64,000 bases of DNA, taken from positions 6,637,001 to 6,701,000 of the forward strand of contig NZ_BAAAWU010000001.1 of assembly GCF_039535235.1 (NCBI RefSeq), read 5' to 3'. Positions 42,110-50,581 of the stretch are shown here, one piece after another. Numbering within the stretch: position 1 is the stretch's first letter; every line of letters starts with the position of its first letter. The notes below the pieces were generated by a model that did not search any database, was not told the origin of the DNA, and saw only the letters and a list, made by a program, of their open reading frames with translations. This stretch comes from Streptomyces roseoviridis (lineage in GTDB: Bacteria > Actinomycetota > Actinomycetes > Streptomycetales > Streptomycetaceae). A program made the position numbers and the translations under genes.

Positions 42110-43156
42110 CTACCCGGCGTGTCCAGCCGCCGGGGCCGGTGGTGCCAGGGCGCTCTTCAGGAGGAGGCGGGGGCTTCCGCTGCCGTCGGCCGGGACCGTC
42201 CACACGTCGTCGGTGCGCGCGCCGGTGTCCGCCGGAAGCGCGTAGGCGAGCGTGGCGTCGTCGAGCCAGACGGCCTGGTCGTCCACGCTGCGGCGCTCGG
42301 CGAGCGGCGTGGACTTCATCGTGCGCAGGTCGAGGACGTGCTCCCGCCAGAGGGCGGCCGTGCCGAGGACGCGCTTCTTGTACGCGACGCGGGTGCCGTC
42401 GGGCGAGAGCGAGGGGCACTCGACGTTGCGGGTCAGGGCGGTGACCGTACGGGCCCTGAGGGAGCCGCGGACCAGGTGGGTCTGGTCGCGGGTGCTCAGG
42501 GTGGCGTAGAAGGTGTCGTCGTCGGCCGCGAAGGTGACGCCCCAGAAGTTGACGTCCCGGTTGCGGTACGGGCGGCCGTCCAGGACCACCGTGAACTCCT
42601 CCAGGTTCGGGCTGAGCCGCCAGCCTCGGGTGTCGAGGATCGCGGTGCGGGTGGAGAAGAAGGCCGTCCCGTACGACTCGCCCTTCACGAACACCGTCCA
42701 CGCGGCCAGCCGGCCGCTGGGGGAGACACGGGCGCGGCTCGGGATGCCGGCCAGCGGATACGTCCGGAGGGTGCCCAGCCGCTCGTCCAGGATCACCGCA
42801 CGGTAGGACGGGCGGCCGAGAAGGGTGGTCGCCTGGAGGCAGACCCCGGTGCCGGCGGCCGCGTGGAAGCGCAGACAGCTCACGTCCGAGGTCGTACGGG
42901 TCGCGCCGGCCGGGGCGTCGGCCGGGACCGAGACCAGCCGGTCGCGGTGCGGGCCCGCCGCCGTGTTGCGGAAGACCAGGCGGCCCGGCTCGTCCAGGGC
43001 GATCCGCCCGCTCGTGAAGGCCGGGCCGCCCGGCCGGGGCCGGTCGTCCTCGGCGGCCCGGCCGGCCGCCGACAGCACCGACCAGGTGCCGACGCCGGCG
43101 AGCAGCAGGACCCCGGCGGCGAGGATCAGCAGGCGGCGCAGCGGAGTGAGGGTCAT
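42110..43156 (-). CDS. Membrane-anchored TolB-like beta-propeller protein
   Basis: This 348-residue protein has an N-terminal membrane anchor (LRRLLILAAGVLLLAGVGTWSV) and then a WD40/PD40-type propeller: SRARVSPSGRLAAWTVF, GVTFAADDDTFYATLST, CPSLSPDGTRVAYKK and DDQAVWLDDATLAYALP. These blades are those of TolB-like proteins, usually ligand- or peptide-binding scaffolds outside the membrane. Its ATG overlaps the MFS stop, so the two are coupled and may work together at the membrane. Function unknown. Confidence 0.82.
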   Translation of the reverse strand: MTLTPLRRLLILAAGVLLLAGVGTWSVLSAAGRAAEDDRPRPGGPAFTSGRIALDEPGRLVFRNTAAGPHRDRLVSVPADAPAGATRTTSDVSCLRFHAAAGTGVCLQATTLLGRPSYRAVILDERLGTLRTYPLAGIPSRARVSPSGRLAAWTVFVKGESYGTAFFSTRTAILDTRGWRLSPNLEEFTVVLDGRPYRNRDVNFWGVTFAADDDTFYATLSTRDQTHLVRGSLRARTVTALTRNVECPSLSPDGTRVAYKKRVLGTAALWREHVLDLRTMKSTPLAERRSVDDQAVWLDDATLAYALPADTGARTDDVWTVPADGSGSPRLLLKSALAPPAPAAGHAG

Positions 43157-44466
43157 CGCGGATCTCCCGTGAGGCGCGCCGGGCGCGCGGGGCGAGCGGG
43201 GCGCAGGGCGACGCCGGCGGCGGCCGCGCAGCAGGCGAGGCCCGCGGCCGCCGCGGCGAGCGCCGGGCCGTCGCCCCACGCGGCCCACGCGGCGCCGAAG
43301 GCCAGGGAACAGCAGAAGCGGGCCAGCGCCTGACCGGTGCCGACCAGGGCGATGCCACTGGCCCGCAGCCGCTCGGGCACCACGGCGGCGACCGCCGCCG
43401 GCAGCACGCCGTCGGTGGCGGCGTAGAACAGTCCGTGGAGCACCAGGACCAGATACGGCAGCGCGGGCGTGGCCGGCGCCCAGAGCAACAGCGCGTACGC
43501 GAGCAGCAGTCCGGCGTGCCCCGCGAGGAAGACCGCACGCCGCCCCACCCGGTCGGCGAGCCGCCCGGCCGGCAGGGCGAGCAGCAGGAAGACCGCCGCC
43601 GTACCGAGCGGCAGCAGCGGGAACAGTTGCTCGTCGATCCCCGTACGGCGCTGCACCAGCAGATAGAGGAAGGCGTCGCTGACCGTGGTCAGGCCGAGGA
43701 GCACGGCGCAGCCGAACAGCGCCCGCAGCCGCCGGGACCGCAGCAGCCCGAACGCGGCCCGCAGGTCGGTCCCTTCCTCCCGGGGCGCCCCGGCCGCGGG
43801 GACTTCCGCCGCCTTCCCGCCACCGCCCGCGGACTTCTTCCCGCTCGGTACGAACAGCACCAGGACCAGCACGCCGAGCGCGGCCACGCACCCGCTCACG
43901 GCGAACACCGCGTCGTAACCCCCCGCCGCCGCACCGAGGACGAGGAACGCGACGATCGGGCCGAGCAGCGCCCCCGTCGTGTCCATGGCGCGGTGCACGC
44001 CGAAGGCCCGGCCCTGGTGCTCCGGCGGCGCGGACAGCGAGATCAGCGCGTCCCGTGGAGCGGTGCGCAGGCCCTTGCCCGTACGGTCGAGCGCGAGGGC
44101 CGCGCCCAGCGCGCCCAGGTGCGGCACCAGCAGCAGCGGCTTGCACAGCGCCGACAGGCCGTAACCGATCCCCGCCACCAGCTTGTGGTCGCGCACCCGG
44201 TCCGCCAGATGACCGCCGGTGAGCTGCACGAGGGCGCTCACCCCGTTCTGCACCCCGTCCAGCACGCCGAAGCCCAGCGGGCTCAGTCCGAGGCCCACCA
44301 CCAGGTACAGGGGCAGCACGGCGGTGACCATCTCGGTGGAGACGTCCGTGACCAGGCTGACCGTACCGAGCGCCAGGACGGTCGGGGAGACCGCCCGGAC
44401 CGTGCCGCGGACGCGGTCCGGCGCGGAGGTCGACCCGCGCGGTGCGGAGCGATCGGCCAGGTACAC
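43153..44466 (-). CDS. MFS transporter
   Basis: This protein of about 437 residues has 12 predicted hydrophobic segments, beginning LALGTVSLVTDVSTEMV and VLPLYLVVGLGLSPLGFGVLDG, with the loop GGHLADRVRDHKLVAG and LDRTGKGLRTAPRDALIS. The TDVSTEM and GKGLRTAPRDAL motifs recur in a subgroup of MFS proteins related to tetracycline-resistance-type exporters. The GTG at 44466 follows GGGGGT; a longer N-terminus to 44685 is rich in Arg and unlikely. A downstream TolB-like gene overlaps it. Substrate unknown. Confidence 0.85.
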   Translation of the reverse strand: MYLADRSAPRGSTSAPDRVRGTVRAVSPTVLALGTVSLVTDVSTEMVTAVLPLYLVVGLGLSPLGFGVLDGVQNGVSALVQLTGGHLADRVRDHKLVAGIGYGLSALCKPLLLVPHLGALGAALALDRTGKGLRTAPRDALISLSAPPEHQGRAFGVHRAMDTTGALLGPIVAFLVLGAAAGGYDAVFAVSGCVAALGVLVLVLFVPSGKKSAGGGGKAAEVPAAGAPREEGTDLRAAFGLLRSRRLRALFGCAVLLGLTTVSDAFLYLLVQRRTGIDEQLFPLLPLGTAAVFLLLALPAGRLADRVGRRAVFLAGHAGLLLAYALLLWAPATPALPYLVLVLHGLFYAATDGVLPAAVAAVVPERLRASGIALVGTGQALARFCCSLAFGAAWAAWGDGPALAAAAAGLACCAAAAGVALRPARPARPARLTGDPR

Positions 44467-45063
44467 AGTCAAGGACCCCCACTGCCGTGAACGGGTGAAC
44501 GCGCGCCCACTGTAACGCCGGACGTCCGCCGCGACGGCGCGATCGGTGCGGCTTCGCGACCGCTTGCCACCAATTCCGCGAAAGGCCTCATCGTCACCGT
44601 GTTGTGCGCCTATCTTCCCGTTGTACGCTGCGAGTTGAGCACAACGTTCGCGCTGTGCGCAGGGGGTGTCCGTGGGGGGTTCCACCGGCAGGAGGCCGAA
44701 GCGCCGACGCTTCGACGCCGACTGTCCTTCTCATCATGCTCGTCGCGCCCGGGGTCGTGGGGCCCGGGCCCTACCGCACACCGGCCCGCCCGAGCCCCGG
44801 GCGTCGGCCGGATAGACGCGCCGGCACGCGGGGCGGCTCCCCGCAGGGTGCCGCGCTTGCGTCCCGCGCGCCCTGCGCCGTCCTGTGCCGCACCGCGCCG
44901 CGCCGTGCCGTGCCGCACCGTGTCACGCCGCGGAGCGCCCAGCGCCCTTCCACCACAGCCGGCCGACCCGTCAACTCAACCGGTCGGCCGGTAGATCAGT
45001 CAGTCGTTCCGTCAGTGACCCGGACCAGCCGCTCTGGCCCGGACCGACCCGAGGGGGGTGGGT
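44467..45063. promoter_or_regulatory. Divergent promoter region before the exopolysaccharide locus
   Basis: The 597 bases between the MFS gene and the polysaccharide genes hold no gene I can support. They contain a stretch with TTGTGCGCC, TTGTACGCTGCG and TTGAGCACAACG in the lowest-GC part (44598-44650), which is the best candidate for promoters or operators. Low-complexity GCCGTGCCGCACC-type repeats follow (44880-44940), then CCGGCCGAC/GTCGGCCGG inverted arms near 44960-44995. Confidence 0.4.
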
Positions 45064-46419
45064 GTGTCCGTTCGTCCTGCCAACACACCCGAAGATCCAC
45101 GCAGTTCACGGATGACGGAGCTCGCCCGAGCCGACCGTCCGCTGCACGACCTCGCCACCCGCCTGCTCGCGGTGGCCGAGCGGGGACTCCCGCGGATGCT
45201 CCTGCCGGAGGGGACCGGCTTCGTCTTCACCCGGGCCGCCCGCCGCACCGGCGACGGCTCCTGGAGCCTGGAGCAGCGCGGCACCAGCACCCGCTACGCC
45301 GCCATCACCGCGCTCGGCGCCCGCTTCCTGCCCGCCGAACGGCAGCGCGCCGTCCTCGGCGGCCGCACCGCCGAGGAGTTCACCGGCCTGCTGATCGAGC
45401 GGCTGCCCGCGGTGCGCAACCTCGGCGACGCCGCCCTCGTCGCCTGGGCCGCCGCCGAGACCGGCCACCCCAAACTGTCCGACGCCCTCGACCGGGTCAC
45501 CGCCCTCGACCCGCCCGGCCGGCCCCGCTACACGGTCGAGGCCGCCTGGGTGCTCTCCGCGCTCGCCGCCGCCCGCGCCACGCTCGACGTGGAGGACCGC
45601 CTCAGGAGTGCCCGGGACCGGCTGCTGCGCGCCCGGATCGACGGCGGCCCGCTCTTCCCGCACGCCACCGGGCCCGGCCTCACCCCCTGGTACCGCGCCC
45701 ACATCGGCTGCTTCGCCGACCAGACCTACCCGATCCAGGCCCTCGCCCGCGCCCACGCCGGCGGCGACGACCCCGAGGCCCTGGCCGCCGCCGACGCCTG
45801 CGCCACCCGCATCTGCGCCCTCCAGGGCGACGGCGGCCAGTGGTGGTGGCACTACGACGCCCGGCGCGGCACCGTCGTCGAGGGCTACCCGGTCTACAGC
45901 GTCCACCAGCACGCGATGGCCCCCACCGCCCTGCTCGACCTCGCCGAGGCCGGCGGCACCGACTTCGCCGCGCCCGTCCGCCGCGGCCTGCGCTGGATGA
46001 CCGAGGTCCCCGAACTCGCCGGCGCCGGCGCGGCCGAGCCGATGATCCATGACGACCTCGGCGTCACCTGGCGCAAGGTCCACCGCGGCGACCCGAAGAA
46101 GGCGGTGCGCGCCGCCCGCGGTCTCACCACGCGCGTGCTGCCCGGCGCCCGGCTCGGCCCGCTCGACGCCGTGTTCCGTCCCACCGCGGTGGACCGCGAG
46201 TGCCGCCCGTACGAGTTCGGCTGGATGCTCTTCGCCTGGCTGGGCGGCCTCGGCGACGGCGGCGCCCACGACGGCGGCGTCCACGACGGCGGCGCCCGAC
46301 CGACCCGCCTCCACGACGGCGGCGTCCACGACGAGGGCGACCGACAGACCCGCCTCCACGACGACGGCGTCCACGACGACGGCGACCGTGGCACCACCCC
46401 GAAGGGCGGCCAGAGATGA
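45064..46419 (+). CDS. Putative alpha/alpha-toroid protein with His/Asp/Gly repeat tail
   Basis: This protein of about 451 residues contains repeated helical segments with aromatic motifs: DGSWSLEQRGTSTRYAAIT, YTVEAAWVLSALAAAR, CFADQTYPIQALARAH and GQWWWHYDARRGTVVEGYPV with YSVHQHAMAP. This resembles glycosidase or polysaccharide-lyase (alpha/alpha) toroids, but I cannot assign a family. The last 50 residues are repeats of HDGG/HDDG separated by RPTRL or RQTRL. GTG 45064 follows GAGGGGGG; ATG 45112 is the alternative. It is the first gene of the polysaccharide operon and overlaps the next by ATGA. Confidence 0.65.
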   Translation: MSVRPANTPEDPRSSRMTELARADRPLHDLATRLLAVAERGLPRMLLPEGTGFVFTRAARRTGDGSWSLEQRGTSTRYAAITALGARFLPAERQRAVLGGRTAEEFTGLLIERLPAVRNLGDAALVAWAAAETGHPKLSDALDRVTALDPPGRPRYTVEAAWVLSALAAARATLDVEDRLRSARDRLLRARIDGGPLFPHATGPGLTPWYRAHIGCFADQTYPIQALARAHAGGDDPEALAAADACATRICALQGDGGQWWWHYDARRGTVVEGYPVYSVHQHAMAPTALLDLAEAGGTDFAAPVRRGLRWMTEVPELAGAGAAEPMIHDDLGVTWRKVHRGDPKKAVRAARGLTTRVLPGARLGPLDAVFRPTAVDRECRPYEFGWMLFAWLGGLGDGGAHDGGVHDGGARPTRLHDGGVHDEGDRQTRLHDDGVHDDGDRGTTPKGGQR

Positions 46420-47198
46420 CCACACGACAGAACCTGTTCGGCGTCACCCTCGACGCCCTCACCATGGACCAGACCGTGACCCGCTGCCTCGACGCCGTAC
46501 GCACCGGCGAACGCCTCGAGATCGGCGTCGTCAACGCCGCCAAGCTGGTCAACATGCGCCGCGACCCCGCCCTCGCCCGCGCCGTCTCCGGCTGCGACCT
46601 CGTGCTCGCCGACGGGCAGGCCGTCGTGTGGGCCGGCCGGCTGCTGCGCCGGCCGCTGCCCGAACGCGTCGCCGGCATCGACCTGTTCATGCGGCTGCTC
46701 GCCGAAGCCGAGCGCGAAGGACTCTCCGTCTACTTCCTCGGCGCCCGCCAGGACGTCCTGGAGAAGATGCTCCGCCAGGTCGCCACCCGCTTCCCCGGTC
46801 TGCGCGTCGCCGGCAGCCGCAACGGCTACTTCGACGACGACCGGCAGCCCGAGATCGCCGACGCCATCGCCGCCAGCGGCGCCCACATGCTGTTCCTCGG
46901 CATGACCTCGCCCAAGAAGGAGATCTTCACCGCCGGTTACGGCGAGCGCACCCGGGTGGCCCTCGTCCACGGAGTCGGCGGATCCTTCGACATCCTCGCC
47001 GGCGTCACCCGGCGCGCCCCCGAACGCTGGCAGCGGCTCGGCCTCGAATGGCTCTACCGCGCCCTCCAGGAGCCGCGCCGCCTCGGCCGCCGCTACCTCA
47101 CCACCAACGTCTCCTTCGCCCTCATGACGGCACGGGAGCTGCTCCGCCCCGTGCCGACCGTCGGCACCGCCAGCACCGTGACAAGGGGGGAATCCTGA
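46416..47198 (+). CDS. WecG/TagA/CpsF-family glycosyltransferase
   Basis: This 260-residue enzyme adds N-acetylmannosamine or its uronate to a lipid-linked sugar. It has VVNAAKLVNMRRDPALARA, LVLADGQAVVWAGRLL, ERVAGIDLFMRLL, VYFLGARQDVLEKM, RNGYFDDD and FLGMTSPKKE, all typical of family GT26. Its neighbours make UDP-ManNAc and UDP-ManNAcA, matching the donor used by WecG. ATGA overlaps link it to both neighbours. Confidence 0.9.
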   Translation: MTTRQNLFGVTLDALTMDQTVTRCLDAVRTGERLEIGVVNAAKLVNMRRDPALARAVSGCDLVLADGQAVVWAGRLLRRPLPERVAGIDLFMRLLAEAEREGLSVYFLGARQDVLEKMLRQVATRFPGLRVAGSRNGYFDDDRQPEIADAIAASGAHMLFLGMTSPKKEIFTAGYGERTRVALVHGVGGSFDILAGVTRRAPERWQRLGLEWLYRALQEPRRLGRRYLTTNVSFALMTARELLRPVPTVGTASTVTRGES

Positions 47199-48454
47199 TG
47201 CGCGTCGTCGTCGTGGGACAGGGATACGTCGGCCTGCCGCTCGCCGTCCGGGCCGCCGAGGCCGGACACGAGGTCATCGGCTACGACGTGGACGCCGAAC
47301 GGGTCAAGAGCCTCACCGCCGGGGAGTCGTACGTCGAGGACGTCTCCTCGGACCGCATCCGCGCCGCCACCGAGGCCGGCACCTACCGGGCCAGCGACTC
47401 CGTGCGGGACTGCGGCGGCTTCGACGTCGCCGTCGTCACCGTGCCGACCCCGCTGCACGAGGGCACCCCCGACCTGCGCTACATCGAGGAGTCGGCCCGC
47501 GCCCTCGCCCGCTATCTGCGTCCCGGTGCCACCGTGATCCTGGAGTCCACCACCTACCCCGGCACCACCCAGGAACTGTTCGGCCCCCTCCTCGAAGAGG
47601 GCTCCGGGCTCGTCGCCGGGGCCGACTTCCACCTCGGCTACAGCCCCGAGCGGATCGACCCCGGCAACCCGGTGTGGGGCTTCGAGCAGACCCCCAAGGT
47701 CGTCTCCGGCGTGGACGCGGCCTCCCTCAAGGCCGTCCAGGACTTCTACGACGGACTGGTCGACACCACCGTCCCGGTCGACTCGCCCAAGGAGGCCGAG
47801 CTCGCCAAACTCCTGGAGAACACCTTCCGTCACGTCAACATCGCCCTCGTCAACGAGATAGCGATGTTCGCCCGCCACCTCGACATCGACGTGTGGCAGG
47901 CCATCGACGCCGCCTCCAGCAAGCCCTTCGGCTTCATGCGCTTCACCCCCGGGCCGGGCGTCGGCGGACACTGCCTGCCCATCGACCCCTCGTACCTGTC
48001 CTGGCGGGTGCAGCGCGAACTCGGCCAGAGCTTCCGCTTCGTCGAGCTCGCCAACGACATCAACAACCACATGCCCGACTACGTCACCCGGCGCCTGGTC
48101 AACGCCTTCAACACCCGCAAGCGGGCCGTCAACGGCTCCCGGATCCTCCTCCTCGGCCTCGCCTACAAGAAGAACACCGGCGACGCCCGCGAGTCGCCCG
48201 CCGTGCGCATCTCCCAACTCCTCCTGGACATGGGCGCGGAGGTCCGGGCCACCGACCCGCACGTGGTCGAGGGCCACCGGGTCGACCAGCGGCTCGTCCG
48301 CGTCGACCTCACCCAGGAGGAGCTCGCCGCGGCCGACGCGGTGGTGCTGCTCACCGACCACGACGCCTTCGACTACGCACTCGTCGAGGCCCACGCCGCC
48401 TATGTGCTCGACTGCCGGCGCCGGCTGAGCGGTCCCAGGATCGAGGTGCTCTGA
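47198..48454 (+). CDS. wecC: UDP-N-acetylmannosamine dehydrogenase-type nucleotide-sugar dehydrogenase
   Basis: This 418-residue enzyme oxidises a UDP-sugar at C6 twice with NAD to give a uronate. It has the Rossmann motif VVVGQGYVGLPLAVRAAEAG, TVPTPLHEGTPDL, YSPERIDPGNP, the KLLENTFRHVNIALVNE helix and the catalytic Cys in GPGVGGHCLPIDP. The pattern and the adjacent UDP-GlcNAc 2-epimerase gene favour UDP-ManNAc as substrate. AAGGGGGG precedes the ATG, which overlaps the prior stop by one base. Confidence 0.9.
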   Translation: MRVVVVGQGYVGLPLAVRAAEAGHEVIGYDVDAERVKSLTAGESYVEDVSSDRIRAATEAGTYRASDSVRDCGGFDVAVVTVPTPLHEGTPDLRYIEESARALARYLRPGATVILESTTYPGTTQELFGPLLEEGSGLVAGADFHLGYSPERIDPGNPVWGFEQTPKVVSGVDAASLKAVQDFYDGLVDTTVPVDSPKEAELAKLLENTFRHVNIALVNEIAMFARHLDIDVWQAIDAASSKPFGFMRFTPGPGVGGHCLPIDPSYLSWRVQRELGQSFRFVELANDINNHMPDYVTRRLVNAFNTRKRAVNGSRILLLGLAYKKNTGDARESPAVRISQLLLDMGAEVRATDPHVVEGHRVDQRLVRVDLTQEELAAADAVVLLTDHDAFDYALVEAHAAYVLDCRRRLSGPRIEVL

Positions 48455-48458
48455 CCCC

Positions 48459-49562
48459 ATGCGGATCATCTGCGTCGCGGGCGCGCGCCCCAACTACATG
48501 AAGATCAAACCGGTGATGGACGCCCTGGAGGCCCGGGGCGCCGAGGTGCTCCTCGTCCACACCGGACAGCACTACGACCCGGCCATGAACGACGTCTTCT
48601 TCCACGACCTCGGCCTGCGCCCGCCCGACCGCTTCCTCGGCGTCGGCTCCGGGAGCCACGCCGCCCAGACCGGCCGCGTCATGACCGCCTTCGAACCGCT
48701 CGTCGAGGAGATCGCCCCCGACCTCGTCGTCGTGGTCGGCGACGTCAACTCCACCCTCGCCTGCGCCCTCGTCACGGCCAAGGCCGGCCCGCTGCTCGCC
48801 CATGTCGAGGCCGGCCTGCGCAGCCGCGACTGGTCCATGCCCGAGGAGGTCAACCGGGTCGCCACCGACCGGGTCAGCGACTACCTCCTCGCGCCCTCCG
48901 ACGACGCCGCCGACAACCTGCGCGCCGAGGGGTACCGGGACGACCAGATCCACGTCGTCGGCAACGTCATGATCGACACGCTGTTCGCCAACCGGGAACG
49001 GGCGAGGCAGTCCGGTGCCCTGGCCGAACTGGGCGTATCGGAGGGCGAGTACGGACTCGTCACCCTGCACCGCCCGGCCAACGTCGACGACCCCGACATC
49101 CTCGCCGGCCTCCTCAAGGGCCTCGGCGAGGTCGCCGCCCACTGCCCCCTCGTCCTGCCGGTGCACCCCCGCGCCGCGGGGAAACTGCACGCGCTCGGCG
49201 TCCCCGGCGGCATCCGGCTCGTCCCGCCCGCCGGCTACCTCGACTTCATCGCCCTCCAGGCCGGCGCACGGATCGTCCTCACCGACTCGGGCGGCGTCCA
49301 GGAGGAGACCACCGCCCTCGGCGTCCCCTGCGTCACCCTCCGGGACAACACCGAACGCCCGATCACCGTCGAGCAGGGCACCAACGTGCTGGCCGGCCGC
49401 GACCCCGCCCGCATCCTCGCCACCGCCGTCCGGCTCCTCGACGACCCGCCGCCGCCGCGCCGCCCCGGACTCTGGGACGGGAAGGCGGGCGAACGCATCG
49501 CGGAGGTCCTGCTGGAGGGAGGCACCGCCGGCACCCGCCCCCGGCCCACCGACCACCGCTGA
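48459..49562 (+). CDS. wecB: UDP-N-acetylglucosamine 2-epimerase
   Basis: This 367-residue enzyme converts UDP-GlcNAc to UDP-ManNAc. It has VAGARPNYMKIKPVMDAL, LVHTGQHYDPAMNDVFF, VGDVNSTLACALVTAK, VAHVEAGLRSRDWSMPEE-type residues around the Glu and His of the active site, and the UDP-binding TDSGGVQEETTALGVP. It starts 4 bases after the dehydrogenase stop, completing the UDP-ManNAcA route. Confidence 0.93.
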   Translation: MRIICVAGARPNYMKIKPVMDALEARGAEVLLVHTGQHYDPAMNDVFFHDLGLRPPDRFLGVGSGSHAAQTGRVMTAFEPLVEEIAPDLVVVVGDVNSTLACALVTAKAGPLLAHVEAGLRSRDWSMPEEVNRVATDRVSDYLLAPSDDAADNLRAEGYRDDQIHVVGNVMIDTLFANRERARQSGALAELGVSEGEYGLVTLHRPANVDDPDILAGLLKGLGEVAAHCPLVLPVHPRAAGKLHALGVPGGIRLVPPAGYLDFIALQAGARIVLTDSGGVQEETTALGVPCVTLRDNTERPITVEQGTNVLAGRDPARILATAVRLLDDPPPPRRPGLWDGKAGERIAEVLLEGGTAGTRPRPTDHR

Positions 49563-49675
49563 ACCGCACACGTGGGTGATCGCGAAGGGCTCACAACCCG
49601 ACGCGATCCCACCTATCCTCATCTGCGGGACGGCAGTTGAGCTGCCGCCACACGGGGCGCGCAAGGGGGAACGCC

Positions 49676-50581
49676 ATGGACCTCGCAGAGATCTTCCGGG
49701 TCATGTGCCGGCGGTGGTACGTCCTCGTGCCCGGACTGCTGCTCACCGCCGGCCTCACGGTCGGGGCGTGGCTGCTCGTGCCCGTCTCGTACGAGTCGCA
49801 GAGCACCGTCGCCATGCTCAACTCCCGCAAGGGCGCGGCGGCGGACGGCAACCCCTTCCTCAGCATGGAGCCCTCGCTGACCGGCATGGCCGACAGCCTC
49901 GCCCGCAACGTCAACTCCGACGCGTCCAAGGCCGAGCTGAAGGAACGGGGCCTCACCCTGAAGTACGAGGCCAAGATCGCCGACAACGCCCAGGGGCCGC
50001 TGCTCTGGCTCACCGTGACCGGTGAGGACAGGGCGGCCGTCCTGAAGGGCAACACGACGCTGATGGCCTTCACCGCCCAGCGGCTCGAACACCTCCAGGC
50101 CGAGCAGTCGGTGCCCGCCGACGCCATGATCCGGATCACCACCATCGTCCCGCCGCAGAACCCCGAGGCCCAGCTCAAGTCCAAGATCCAGAACCTGGTC
50201 ATGGCCGCCGGACTCGGCATCGTCCTGAGCCTGGTGGCCACCTTCTTCGCGGAGGCCCGCCGCCGCGGCCGCACCCCGAGGAAGCACCGCCAGGAGCCCG
50301 ACCGCGTGCCGGACTCCCGGCCGGCTCCCGGGGCGACCGCACCCGCCCGCCCCGCCGACCTGGGAGGTGACCTCTCGGACGGGCTCCTGCGGGGCACGGA
50401 CGGGCGGACCGGCGACCCGGCCGACGACCCGGCCGACGACCCGGCGGCCGAAGCGCCCGGCGACCCGGCCGACGACGACGCCGCCCCGGAGCGGCAGCCC
50501 GACCAGCCCACCGTCCAGCTGCCCGTCCTGCCCGTGGCCGAGCGGCGCCCCGCCAAGCGTCCGCCGTCCTGGGTGAAGTGA
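49676..50581 (+). CDS. Wzz-like polysaccharide co-polymerase, short form
   Basis: This 301-residue protein has a Wzz head: AEIFRVMCRRWYVLVPGLLL, SYESQSTVAMLNSRKG, a periplasm-facing helical part, then PPQNPEAQLKSKIQNLV and a second membrane helix (GLGIVLSLVATFFAEARRRG). It would set chain length outside the membrane. The cytoplasmic tail (about residues 215-300) is a low-complexity stretch of Pro/Asp/Ala. It is a paralogue of the N-terminus of the protein at 55767. GGGGGA precedes the ATG, and it overlaps the flippase gene. Confidence 0.85.
   Translation: MDLAEIFRVMCRRWYVLVPGLLLTAGLTVGAWLLVPVSYESQSTVAMLNSRKGAAADGNPFLSMEPSLTGMADSLARNVNSDASKAELKERGLTLKYEAKIADNAQGPLLWLTVTGEDRAAVLKGNTTLMAFTAQRLEHLQAEQSVPADAMIRITTIVPPQNPEAQLKSKIQNLVMAAGLGIVLSLVATFFAEARRRGRTPRKHRQEPDRVPDSRPAPGATAPARPADLGGDLSDGLLRGTDGRTGDPADDPADDPAAEAPGDPADDDAAPERQPDQPTVQLPVLPVAERRPAKRPPSWVK

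Noticed and set aside
44599..45060. Small genes in the gap before the polysaccharide locus
   Set aside because: Frames are Arg/Pro/Ala-rich, overlap one another and lack ribosome binding sites or motifs.
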